Below, one piece after another: positions 22,791 to 35,665 of a stretch of 64,000 nt of DNA (position 1 is its first letter; every line of letters starts with the position of its first letter). The DNA is taken from assembly GCF_008831285.2 (NCBI RefSeq), contig NC_045144.1:22893716-22957715 (forward strand), given 5' to 3'. Under the pieces are notes generated by a model, which was not told the DNA's origin, did not search any database, and saw only the letters and a list, made by a program, of their open reading frames with translations. Source of the DNA: Nymphaea colorata. Its lineage: Eukaryota; Streptophyta; Magnoliopsida; Nymphaeales; Nymphaeaceae. The position numbers and the translations under genes are program-made.

Positions 22791-24480
22791 TTCATGTGGA
22801 GGACCTGGGCTCAGCTTGGGCTCAAATGGGTCAAGTTCAATGTTAGGAGGTTGACCTAGGCCTGTTTAGGTCCAGGATAAGTTGGACCCAGTCCAACAAG
22901 CTTAGGTCAACTGGGTTTAGTTTTTGGTCAAACTATGTTGATTTACTCTAGGTTGGGCTCAAAGGTGGGTTTAGGTTTTGCATAAACCTTATTGAGCTCA
23001 GTCTTGAAGCATGAATTATTTAAGTTAGGTTTATGTGGTTCCTAACTTACAAAAACGTGAAAATAATGCACATTTTGCCAAATGATGATTTTACACCTGG
23101 CGCAGAAACCAGACTTTGCAAGTTAGGTTGGGCATTAAACTATGTAGGATCATAGACAATGTGAAAATATGTGTTCACGTAAAATTTTATGGAATAATGA
23201 CTTGATTCTCATTTGAAATTTTCAAAATTTACCAAGCTATAAATCTAAAATACGGAGGGTAAAATGGAAAAAAGTGATTTTAGCCTTGTTTGTGGGATAT
23301 AGACACACTAATACTCTCTTTAAATGATGTTGAATCTGCTGGAGTGCTCATAATGAAAGTCAGAATCCTGGATTAATCATAATTAGTTCTGAAGCCACAA
23401 ATGATGACGTTTGAGTTTGGACAAGATGGTGTGCTCGATGGCAGTGATGAATTGTATAATCCAACACTGCTCTATTCGAGCCAAAGCTGATAATACTTTA
23501 TTGAGATGTTTCTGATCACATTGATGCGAAGAAATCAGCAATTCGAATTGTGGATTGTGAGAATTTCAGCTCAGAAGTTTGACCTGTCACTAAGATCTCT
23601 AGATATGTTGGAGAAAAGAGTGGAAGTGAATAATAAACTAGATTGTTGATGAATTAACCTGAATTGAGCTAAAGATAGATTCTGACATGGATGAATATGT
23701 CATTTGCTCAGCATAAGTTAACTAACCTCAAATTGAGAAAATTTCAGCTGAGACACTCAAAATGCTGGAGAGAGATTAACTTTGGTGTTAGGACAACTCT
23801 TTAGAGCTCAAATTAAAAAAAATTAATGGAAAAAAGCATTGAAAATACTCTCCTGACCCTAAGAAAACTTTAACATGAGCTTCATGGGTACAGACAATGT
23901 GTCAGTAGTGAGAATTATGTGAATCACTCATCTGCTAAGCTCCTTTCAGTTGAAATATATGGAAATGAGAAGTTTACAATATAAATTTGGCAATAGAATT
24001 GCGGGTTTCACTGAAAATAGTTTTTTGACATTGAAAAAGGGTTTGAATGTAAAGTTTTTGAGATCAACAAATGATCTAGTGTGAAGAAATTGCTAAAAAG
24101 CAATAGAAATCGGCCATTTTGAGCGAATTTCAACTAAGTATGAATTGAAAACTGGGTTGGGGAAGATCTTCGTGGTTCGCAAAAGTGAAAATTTTCATAA
24201 TTGAAATGGTAAAAGATAATTCTTGGAGATTCTAGTGCCTTTCATGGAAATTTGATCAAATTTGATTAAAATGAGGGCAATTATGGGTAAAATGGTCATT
24301 TCTCGACCATTGGCCGGCTGGGTGATCTGGTTGCAACTGCTTAACATTTGGGTGATGAAATTTGTGTCTGTATGATCCTTCGCCTATGCAATTAAAATAT
24401 TTTTAGAAAATCAACAAAAATTCCTCCATCAAGAGCGGTAAAATGGTTATTTTAACAATAAATAATTTGGGGTGCCTACA

Positions 24481-26126
24481 ATTGTAAATGTCGGGTACAT
24501 CTATCCCTGGGTCACATTTGCAACTCTGTTCTTCAAGTCACTCCACCATGCTATCCACCGACTGCATAGCTTCCAAAGGAGTCAGATCGTCACCGCTACC
24601 GACAACAAGAAAGTCATTCCTTAGGATTGACAAGGTCACTAAAATTTAAATTAATTAAATGTTGACAAAATTAACACACATCCCATCATGCAATCATGTA
24701 TTAGCAGATCTAGAATATGAAATAAATATGTGATAAGATCATCACAACAAGATAGACATATAATACATGTATTGGTCAAATCTAGATGTTCGGACCGAAA
24801 TAAATGAATAGATCCTCCAAGTGTTGCAGTCAATGAGAACTCAAGTTTCCAAATAGTAAGCATAAAAAAAAAATTCACTCTCACACAACCATACACCTAT
24901 TGCTCAAATAAGATTATTAATATATAACCCGTAAACCCACAGTTAATATTACCCATGGATATAAATATACAATGCACTAAATCAATCTGATTAAAAAAAT
25001 GATCAACATTAATCATCATATATGAATGTATGGACTAAATGAAATAAAAGAGCACGGGGTACAAGGCAGGCCCATGCATGCAGCTGCTCAGGAAACTGGT
25101 TTTTTTTTTTCGTTTCTTTTATTTTATGTATATAATGATGGAGAACGTGGTACAAGGCAGTCTCATGCTGCGGTTACTCACAAAAGGGCTCATTCCCTTT
25201 TCTTTTATTTAAATGTCATCTCACAAAAGAAATTTTAAACAAACACATGGCAATGCAAGGATAGAAGGTCATCATATTATATGAGAATAAAATAAACTTA
25301 TTAATATGTTTGATTCACCCTTCACCCAACATGTCGCAGACTGGGACCTACGACCTGCCTTGCTATGATGATAGAAGTAGAGAAAGCAAGCATAGCATTA
25401 TGATAATCTAAGCAGAGAAAGCAAGCATAGCATTAGGCGAGTAGTGTAACATGCCATGCCATTCTCTGCTCCCTCACGCGAGTGGTGCAAGTGGGCATAG
25501 TGGTAAAGTTTGATTTTCTTTTGATGAACAGTGTAAGGCCAGGGCAGAGACAGGCAAAATGGTCCAACTAACACTAATATATTACATATATAATATATTA
25601 ATATAATATGTATTATATACAATATATATATGTATATATAGACTCACACATTATATAGTATTTGCAAACTACAGTGTAGCAGAAGTGAACATATGTCATA
25701 TACAATTGCCCATGTCATGAACTTGAAGCGCGACCTGTCCTACGACACATTTTAGTAGTTACTTGTATCATTAGCACAAAATGTGATCTGTCCTAAACAG
25801 ATAAAGTACTCTATTTTTATTATAGTGACGTAAGTGTGAGCATAAGCTGGACATACAAAAGTCACAACCCAAAATTTAGCATACAATACATCTATAAACT
25901 CCAAAACCAAAAAGATAAATGTTACTTACCTAAAACAAATCATTTTGTATTCTTTCTATGTATAGCACAATCAGTTTTTGCCTATGTTTTTATTGAAAAT
26001 AGTTACATATAATCATTCATTCACCTGTATAATAAAATGTAAATAAAAACTACATCATTTATTATTAAAACTAAATAATGACTCAAATAAACATTAACAT
26101 AAAAAGGATGCAACAAAATACGTTAC
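24481..26126. other. Non-coding, AT-rich
   Basis: No gene was recognised. Two imperfect copies of 'gtacaaggcag' (about 25060 and 25150) and of 'agagaaagcaagcatagcat' (about 25380 and 25413) are small local duplications. 25575-25640 is TA-rich. Confidence 0.55.
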
Positions 26127-28548
26127 TTATTGTAGTTGTATTCTACGACTTTTTATCTTGTAAAAGGCATCAATAATATCATTTGGATCAAACAGTTAAA
26201 CAATTTTTTTCTCAATATACAAAAACAGATAATCTGCAAAAAATTCATCATTCATTTTGTTACTCAACCTTTTTTTAATAAATTTTATAGCAGAGAATGT
26301 CCTTTCTATGGTTGTATTGGAGACAGAAAGTGTTAGAATGAGATTAAGCAACTTTTATACATAAGAAGATCATTCACTTTTTCTACTATATATCAATGTT
26401 TGACATACTGATATTGTACTTAAATTTTGAAAACTTGGATGATAACAAAAATCATTATTATAATGTCTCAACTGATATTTTAAACATATAAAATCTGAGT
26501 CCATAAAATCTTCAAGATAAAACTTCTGTGCAAGAGTATATGCATCTCATGTATTAAACAACTCATATTGATTTCTAAGATTGAATGTCGACATCAAACG
26601 AAGTATTTTCTTAAAATTTTCATTAAATTTATTATTCAATTCTACCATCTAAGAAACAATGGTAGCAATAAAAATATCGACTTGATAATGATGTCTCTCT
26701 GTACTAAAATTATGTTACGACGAGAACGTGATCCTTTGACAAAATATTGAGCATTCATATATGGAATAGTGATATCATGTGTCATACAAAATGCTCCCAC
26801 AACATCTACAAATGAATCTCAACAGTCATTCTAAGTTATTGTATGAACTCTTTTGAATTATGAACTATAGTCATTGCATTCAAAATGTCATGTCTTTGCC
26901 TTTGCAATGCCTAACAAAGAGTATCTCTCTGTCCTAAAATTCTTGTATCAAGTGCAAAATAAATACAAAGTCAAATGATGTGATTATATTGTAAACTTAA
27001 TACTTTCACCATGTATTTAATATGTTGGTCTATTGTCTATTAAATTTTCTAATATATAACATGATGCATCAAACATTTTTATCAATATCTATAAGGAGAC
27101 AAGAAATGTGATCCCCATCTAGTATGGGCAGACCGCTGTAGTGATCCAATTTGATTAAGTCATCTTTTTGTTTCAAGTTCATGTATATTAATTCTAAATG
27201 CAATTTCATATGTTGAGCTTCGTGTAATCTATCATTACATTTACTGCTTGCACTAACAATATTAATTATGTATGTTAATTGTTTAAAAAAGTTATGAACC
27301 CAACAACTTCTTTTTGGAGCTGAAACAAATGCAAGTTACAATCTATGACCAAAACAATAAACATATATGTATAAAGACATTCATTTAAAATTAATGTTTA
27401 CAATCCATTTCATTCACCTCCCATATTACCAGCACCATCATATCTTTGTCCTTGTATATTTAAAATACTAAGATTATATTGACACAACAAAGTAAAAATT
27501 ACATTCTTCAAATTAATTGTTGTAGTATCATTTACATGCACAATATCTAAAAATCGCTCTTAAACTTGATCTTGTTTATTAACAAATCTAAGAACAACAA
27601 CTATTTACTCTCTCTTGGACTCATCTCAAGCTTCATAAATAATAAAACAATATTTAGCATCATCAATTTCTTCTATAATTTTAGTTCACACTTTACTTGC
27701 AAAAATATGTAAAATTTCATTCTGAACTATTGGTGATATATATTTAGCATTTGTTGGGGCATTATCTAAAACAAGTTATGCAACTTTGTCATTATAACTA
27801 GCTAAAGTTTTAATAAACTCAATAAAGTTACATTGATTCAATAAACTTGAACTTTCATCTTGGTCTTTAAAAGCACAAGCTTGAAATGCTAACCAACGAA
27901 CTGCGTCGACAGATGTCTTCAATCTCAAGCAGTTGTTGTGAATAAAATCTGAACTTTGTTTTTCAATCATTTTATCTATGGGTTTCTTTGATGAATTCAG
28001 TCATTAAATGCTCATACATTCACATTATGGGGGGAATTTTGTCTTCACTCTTCATGATTATGAAATGCACATATTTTCTCCCTACCACCTACCATGTTCC
28101 TAGCTTTGAATCCCTTAGCAATAAATGGACTGTCATTTGAAGCTACAATACTGAAAAGATAACATAACAAACAATATGAACTATTTGTCTTGCGAGAATA
28201 TTCTAACCATGAAAATCTTTGAAACCATGAAACTTGAAATTTAAAATGATGATTTGAAGGACCTAACACTGGTTATCTATAAAGCTTGTGCTTATATGAC
28301 CCATGATTAAAATATGTTCACCTAACTTCATCTCTCTCATTTGTTGATATCTCTCATATAGGACGTTGCAACCGTGAATCACTCAAGATGTTTTCTGTAG
28401 TTTGAATTTTTGAATACTTAAAAGGTGGAGGATCTGAGTCAAAAGACCAACATAAAGAGCTTTCAAACTAGAACAACCAGCATTTTGGTTTTCTTCCTCT
28501 TGATCAATAACTTTTTTTTTTCAAATAATCTTGAATATTTTTCATCAT
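26127..28548 (-). pseudogene. hAT transposase of the TTF-finger/DUF4371 (ZMYM1-like) type, decayed
   Basis: A minus-strand relic of the common plant family often annotated as zinc finger MYM-type protein 1-like. Start 'MKNIQDYLKKK' near 28545, then a TTF-type finger ('VSWFQRFSWLEYSRKTNSS' with a 'YCLLCYLF' cysteine pair). DUF4371 follows: 'RLKTSVDAVRWLAFQACAF' and 'ESSSLLNQCNFIEFIKTLA', then 'RFLDIVHVNDTTTINLKNV' and 'QRYDGAGNMGG'. The hAT C-terminal dimerisation block is 'LNLILTLSVSNTTIERTFSA' then 'LSNKMNDEFFADYLFLYIE', ending in TAA at 26127. Many stops and frame changes are present, including a slip in an A-run near the start. It is a full-length but long-dead transposase. Confidence 0.85.
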
Positions 28549-30200
28549 CTTCTCAATAAGCTAATACGAAAAATCTGAAATTTAAAATAAAAAATAAGAT
28601 TTAAACATATTGAACTCAAATCATTTCAGCCGATTATATGTTTAATTCAAAACAAAAAATAGAAATTTGTGAGCGTAATCAGGTTTGGCAACATCTTAGG
28701 CAGTAGTACTCTGTGCTCCCTAAATGGCCTAAACAGTAAACGGTAGTGGTTTGTGCTGCCTTAAATGAGTCACTATGGCTCCTTGACATCATTGACTCCT
28801 TCCTAACAAAAAAAAACATGGTGAAAAATTGTTAGATAAATGAAAAGGAATGAAGGCAGCAACAAGTTCTGTCAAAGAAACAGGTCCAACAAAGATGGTT
28901 TAAATTTTTCACTTGTTGGATCGCATTCAGCCTATGTGAATGAGTCATGAGTCTCTATACCAATCAAAGAACATAAAAGGCACATAAATAGCATAGAGAC
29001 TAACATGGATTCCATTTCAAAAGCAAACAACAATCAAAGAAAGAAGAAATTGAATCCATTTGACACTTACGATATTGCTGAACTCTTCAGCTGATTCCTT
29101 CTGGACTTCATATGGATGAAAAGAAAACACAGTTAGAACATAGAAGATACGAATGTGCTATAGGTAAGAAATCTGGCTGCTTTCTCCCCTTATTTTCAGA
29201 AAACAGAAATTGGCACCTCGAAGGCTCAAAAGGCCATTCAAAATCATGCAAAATAAGTAAGCAAACAAAGGAGTTTGCAAATTTACGTGACAAATTCGAG
29301 AAATAGTTGATTCTATGAGAAATCAGACAAGAACAATATAAGAGTCAAAACAGAGATGGTTAGCAATGATAGGATGATCACCCTCAACCGATGAACAGTG
29401 AACACTGAAGCCAGGCGATAAACAGCAAACACTGAAGCCAAGCGGTGCAGCGGCAGTGACGGACCAACGGTGTCTAGGGTGGCAGCAGCCGGTAGCGCTC
29501 CAGCAGCAGTCCAAACACCAGGGAGAGTCAGACAAGAGACATCAGGGGTCGCAGACACAATGGGAACAGAGACAAAAGGGGGTTGCGGGCTGCGTTTTGT
29601 TGGTTGAATCTGTGTTCATATCTACAGGGGCCAAATTAAGTCCGGTTAGCAAAGCTATAGAGATAAAATAAAAAATTTCAGTTATTTGAATTTAATTTTT
29701 TTATTTCCCCGACGTGGGGCCACGGCCCCTGCAGCCCCTTTGACTCTGCGCAAGGTATGTCCGGAAGACGAAAAATATCTTTTTCTTATTATCGATCCTT
29801 TCCCCAGAGAGTGACCAGGCCTCTGCGCTGCTTGCTGAGAAGGGGAAAGGCCCAACGGCCCTTCCTTGTCTCTCCGAGTCTGCTCCCTAAAAAAAAAAAA
29901 GAAAAAAGAAAAAACCAACCGAGGGACTTGACGGTCCCTCCCTCTCTTCTTTGCCTCAAGAGGCAGAGGTTGCCTGAGGGGGGCACAGCCAGGTACCTCT
30001 CCCTCCGTCTACTACCCAATGGCGACGGCGGCCGCCTCATGACATCGACTGCCACAAGGAGGGTGCTTTCGTCCTTGTTAATCTAGTGGCAGCGTGCTAC
30101 CGTTGCATCTGTCGCAGGCACCAAAAAAACACAACATACTGGCAATATGATGACAGTTTGTCAATTATAAAGTAAAATTTTTCCAAGAGACAATGAGTTG
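28549..30200. other. Non-coding; probable 5' terminal part of the hAT element
   Basis: No gene was recognised. On the minus strand 29765-29690 reads 'gggg-ccgtggcccc' followed by an A/T-rich tail. This organisation is seen at the ends of plant DUF4371-type hAT elements, so the element may extend to about 29765. The overlapping open frames between 29310 and 30090 on both strands have no recognisable domain. Confidence 0.4.
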
Positions 30201-30212
30201 ATATGTAGCCTT

Positions 30213-30226
30213 CTGCTCTGATACCA
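30213..30226 (-). other. Orphan primer-binding-site-like motif (initiator tRNA-Met)
   Basis: 'tgctctgatacca' is complementary in orientation to the TGGTATCAGAGC site used by many LTR elements, including the copia element at 43357. No LTR edge is recognisable beside it, so it may be a remnant or chance. Confidence 0.3.
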
Positions 30227-32963
30227 ATCAAGGATAACAGTAAGATACTGTCTCTATTAAACCACAGGTTAGTTTGGTTACCTCAGAAACTCAGCGGATG
30301 AAGAACAATTTCGTAGCCTTGAGTATTCACAGTCTGGGGAACGCCAAAATCCACAATCAGCCAGCCATCAACAACTCCACCCTTTCGTTCTTATCATGGA
30401 TATATTTCCATATGTATCCATTGTCATTCTGCCGGCACGTTCTTCTGTTTTCTTTTTAAGATTTACGTTTTCAGTCATAATGAAAACGAAAACCGCCAAT
30501 CTTGCGGGTGAGGTGCATTACCGCACATGGCGCATGGTTTGGATCCTGCCTATCCCAGGCGGACCCAAAACCAAAATCCAACATTTGTAAATTGCATCTT
30601 TGTTTTCAAAGCAAGTAATTTTCCAAAGCGACAGATATTTCAACACAAGTTTTTCTAAAAACAACCTCAAGGATCAAAAGGATTGGAACATCTAAATCTT
30701 AAGAAACCCAAATCTTAAATCGAATCAAATCTTCAACCTTGACCAAAACTCTTAAGTCCTTCAAAGTCCTTGAACTAGGAGAAACCAATATCAAATTCCC
30801 AATCCCTAGACTTAAAACTTAAACAAACTTTCGGTAATTAAAATATACCGAAGGTCTAACTCAAAACTTTTATAAAAATACCATCAATCGTAGATAGCTT
30901 AATAAAATCACAAGACCAGACCATAGTATTAAAAACATCAACACCCTAGGACCTAAGACATTAACAAAGAACCAGCACTATTATCCAAAATATAAAACCC
31001 AAAACCTAAGTCAACATCTAAAGCTAGATCAAATTTTAATGGAAGCTTATTAAAAATCAGCAATTTTTAAAAGTCCAAAGCCAGGTTAAGGTTTTAGTTT
31101 AAACCAGGTTGGTTTGGTAGAGCCCAGCTCAGCTTCTTCAAGGGTGATCACATGAGTGAAGCTTGAGTCAAGGCCTAAACCAAACTAGGTTCAACAAGCG
31201 GGGTGCAAGCATCCAAACCAAGTTTGGTCTGGTTCATTTAGGAACAATCCTTGAGTATTATAACCCTTATGTTGCAAGTCTAATTTAGATTACTCCCTAA
31301 TTCTATATTTAGCATAATTAGGTCCAACTCTTTTGGGATTACAACCCTAAGAGTTCTCAACGTAATCAGTTTGGTCAGAACCTAGGCAGAATAAATCTAT
31401 CCTTAGTCGTTTCTAGATTTACTTGCTTGAAGTTATAACTTATGGAATTACAAGCTTGATTTGGCTAAGACATTCAGGTCAAACCCTTAATTAGCATCCA
31501 AACTAAGCTTTGAACACATCACATTAACCTCTCTAAGATATCGACCTAACTCACTCAAGTCCTAAACCAAGTACATTAATTGGTCAAGTTAGGAATAAAT
31601 CAACTTAGTATTAAAATATGAACAATAAACCCCTTTTCTCTAGCTAAACTCATCAATTAGAAACCAAATCCTAAGAAATACTCACAAAATGCATGTTAAT
31701 CTCAACTTTAGAAATAGTGGCAAGTTAAATGATATAAACAATAATCTTAAACATCCACTCTAGGATTTCAAACATCAAGGACCATAATAAGTTTAAATTG
31801 AACCTAAACCTTACCCCTTTAGGGCTAGTTTAGAACTTAAGCACTATTAGGGAACCCCCTCTAATAAGATAAATCAGTGAAAATCATGCAAAATATAGAA
31901 TTAGGGACATCATTGCCTGACCTATGATGATTAGTGATTAACAGTGATCTTTCTTATTATCCAAGTTCCCTTAATTTTGAGGTCACTTTAGGTTTTCAAT
32001 AGAAAAAATGATTTTAACAAGTATCTGCATATTGATTTTGAAGTCTTAGTGTTGTCATAGATTCATAGGGAAAAGTCACAAAGGGAGAGAGAGAAAATAT
32101 GACACATATACTGCAAAAGCCAATTGAAACAAGATCAATATCTGCATTAACCCAACCGGAAAGACGTATCATGATGCAAAGAAAAACATCAGTCATCTCA
32201 AAAGAAAGGAAATATATGATCTTGTCCGGCAGCAATAAATGAATGAGATTCTAGATACATTACATCTATCAAGTAAGCTTGATATATATCATACAACCAT
32301 AATAAGCTCGAACAGTGGAAAATACTTGAAATTGTCAACCATAACAATCAATCAAATATTAGAAAATAAGGAAACTTATTCTTCAAGTTAGCTGCAGGAA
32401 AGCCTTGTCCAGCAAGTAAAGCATACAAAGCAAACAAATAAAAAAAATAATCTATTTACCACTACAGTGTTTGGATAATTTTTTTTTTGGGAAGGTTCAA
32501 ACCCAAAGACTAACCGGATTCTTTATACTCTTAAGATTTTGGTGCAACGACAATGAAAAGATAAAAATAATAATAAGAACAATAATAATTCACAAGATCA
32601 TTGACAATTGCATGTCATATGTGCAATAACAAGCAATTACATGCTATGTACATAACATGTATCTGATTTGCTGTCAAGGAAAACGCACAGCATCTGCTCA
32701 TATGCACAGAATGTAGAGTAGCAACCATAGCATGCGCCCAATGAAAAAAGGAAAATAGAACAAGAAAAAGCCATAAGTTTCACATTATGCATGAAATAAC
32801 AATAAGAGATTGTAAATAAATTGTACATTCAGGCAATCATCCATATTGAACACAAGTCAAGACATATTTCAAAGAATAACAGTAACAAGCCAATCATATG
32901 ATAGAACCCAACCTCTATGTAAAACTTATCATAGAACAATCGGAATGACAAATAAAATGGCGA

Positions 32964-32996
<33 letters not shown>

Positions 32997-34720
32997 CGTG
33001 TAGGGTGCTCACCTCATGTCGCTTTATTGAGAACATTAAAGTTGAAGAGATCCAGATGGATGTGGCTCCATATAGTCATGCATAGTGTTGTAAGAGGCAT
33101 ACCCTTCACGCCTTCAAGCGTACACCTCAAAGCATTTTTGCATAAAAACACAGGCGCCCCTTACCCTGAAGCGTGTGCTTTACTCAGGAGAGGCATGCGG
33201 TTCATTCACTGAAACGTGACAGCGGCTACCGGATTCTAACCTAGAAAGTGTTAAAAGGTAAAAGCATTCCTGAGACCATGCGGATAATTGCCATAATAAT
33301 ATATTATGGAAAAATCTGTTGGAATTAATTTCGTTCCCCGCGTAACCCAGTTACTACCTTTCTCAAATTTTACAGCAACAAAACAATAATGAAATTACCA
33401 CCCAAAAGTTACGTCAACCATTTTCCAGCTTTTTTTGTGTAAATCTTATTCCATTGGATTTAAGATAGTTGTTCCGTTATTTAGTGAAATCGACCTTAGT
33501 TATGGGCGTGAATTAGAAACGTGGATCGCCCGCAGAGAAGTTCTATTCAGACCGGGACTCTTTTCAGAAGATTTATGATTCCAAATTTAGTCGCACTCGC
33601 GGGGACATAAATACTCCATCCTTACACTCTGAATATTCAACAGAACCATAATTAATTTCAAAGTTTTGGTATGAAACGTGAAAGGCAGCCAACCTAATCA
33701 GGTCAGCCACTATGTTATAGATCCATACGGTACTTCATATTTTGGAGAAATTGAAAAAGTATAAGGGTCGACACCTTCTTCCCCCTCTTGAACCATCTAA
33801 TGTTAAAACTTTTCCATTACTCCCACATGCTTTTTTAATTTTTTTTTATCGAAAATATTTATTTGAAGCATAACAAATAAATGTGAAAGGAGTACCCGTG
33901 GTCCATGGTGTATTCCAAATTAAATTGGTGGATGTCTTCGCCCAACGGTCTAATTAATTGTCATTTTCTTTTAAAAAGAAGAAAAAGGTCGAACGAGAAG
34001 TACATTGGTAAAGGAATTGGGTCATGGCAAATCATACACCACGGGTCAAGTCGTTGCCTTGGAAAGCTGGCAATTGCAAACAGCCATTAGTTGTTGTCTT
34101 ATCTGGCTCGTCACCATTTAATGACAGCTGATGCTTTTTTTCTCCTCACCTACAGGACCAAGTCCGTCAGTTCTAATTATGCCGTGAAATGTAGGCAAAT
34201 TGTTTTCATGAAATGGTTTCTTTATTTTGACGTATGATAGGTTTCTTATAAACATTGTAATTTTTTCCGCATTTTATACAATTATTGATGTACTTATTTG
34301 CATATCTTAATGATAAAGGTTCCTTTTAAGAACACACACATATATATAAAGTTGGTAAAACCCAGACCACTTGGGTAAGAGACAAAAAAAACAGACCTAG
34401 TGAAATTAGTTATTTTTTTTTTTATATCTAAGCTTATAGATATGATCTAAAGAGTGACTTGATGAGAAATATATATTAAGTTAGTAGTTTTCTTACTTAA
34501 ATAATGTTTCTTAATAGTCCAAAAATGAGCGGCTCTTATAACATCAAAATTCTGGTAGTATAAAGATCAATTTATTTTTACATAAATGGCTTGAACTAAG
34601 GCATCATTTATATTAAATTAGTGTTTATAAACATATTAGAAGGTTTATATTTTGTTTAAAATACTTTTTAACATGAATTTAAGAGGTCTGGTTTTAATCC
34701 CTCACCAAAGCCTTTTGGTA

Positions 34721-34761
<41 letters not shown>

Positions 34762-35535
34762 ATTAATAGATAGCAGACCACTAAGAGACAAAAAACCAGA
34801 CCACTTAATCAAACAAAATATGAACATCTTATTGTGTTGATAAACATCAATTTAAGTTATTTTTTAAAAAAATATTTGAGTTTTCTACTATCATAGTTTT
34901 GATATTATTACAGACGTCCAATTTTTGGATTATTGGAAAAGTGTTATTAAAATAATTGATTAACTTAAAACATGTTTGTTATCAAACCATTCTTAAGATC
35001 AATCTAAAGTCAGATTGTCTCTTGTCAAAATGTGAGAGCCACCGTGGACCGTGGACCCAGGGCACTAAGAAGGGGGTGTTTAGGTTTAACATGACGTGCC
35101 ATCAGAACACGCCTACGACGCCAAAAAAAAAAAAAGAGCAAGAATGAGGGGGATAAATGGTAAACTTTTTCAATTGGATATCCAATAGGTCCAGATCCAT
35201 CTGTTACTGGCAGTTGTATCAGTTAAACACAATAGCATTTGGATCTGGGTCGGGATTATATTGAAACCCCATGAGATCGTTTAAATTCAGTTTCACAATA
35301 TGTATTTATACATATACATGATTTCCCATCTAAAATATATTACTAAAGACATCAACTCTTTTCCTCTTCCATGTTTGCATTTTAAAATTGAAGAAGCTCA
35401 ATGTATTATTTCAATATTAGAAAGGTATGCAGGTGTTGGTGCATTTTTCTAATTAAATAAGTATTTCTTTTGTGTACTGACTACCGATTGTGGCAAATCA
35501 TGTGAACACTCCATGTAATTTTTAAATCATGGTAA
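30227..35535. other. Long non-coding stretch
   Basis: No gene was recognised in about 5.3 kb. 30540-32000 has the monotonous 'aaaccta/caaatc' composition of decayed LTR sequence like that in 19-23 kb, but I cannot show a match. Microsatellites lie at 32964-33000 ((TA)n then (TG)n) and 34724-34759 ((TA)n). 33085-33200 has 'gaggc/gcgcc' words typical of short degenerate DNA-transposon remnants. Confidence 0.5.
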
Positions 35536-35665
35536 TGTTATTTTTTTATTTTTTTAACAAAACTTTTGATGAACTAGGGCGGGCGATGGCGGGGATGACC
35601 TTAATCTTATTTTTTATTTTTTTAACAAAATTTTTGATGAACTAGTGCGGGCGATGGCGGACCGC
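35536..35665. repeat. 68-bp tandem duplication (2 copies)
   Basis: 'gatgaactag(g/t)gcgggcgatggcgg' preceded by a T-rich tract occurs at 35568 and 35636. The GC-rich continuation to about 35710 resembles a transposon end. Confidence 0.8.

Larger units (their letters stand above)
19064..24480 (-). mobile_element. Candidate 5' LTR (about 5.4 kb) of the Tat/Ogre-type element
   Basis: On the minus strand the segment begins TGTAGGCACCCC (24480), a start common in plant gypsy LTRs, and ends GTCAACA (19064). This gives TG...CA boundaries, followed 4 bp later by the primer binding site. The body has no coding potential. It contains a (TTC)n tract, a 74-bp duplication and many 'gatctagat'-like words. 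LTRs of several kilobases are typical of Ogre-type elements. A partner 3' LTR is not visible in the window, so the boundaries rest on motifs rather than on an LTR pair, and nested insertions cannot be excluded. Confidence 0.55.

Noticed and set aside
29310-30086. Several 60-110 codon frames on both strands
   Set aside because: The frames overlap on opposite strands, are basic and low in complexity, show no domain, and lie in GC-rich transposon-end-like sequence.
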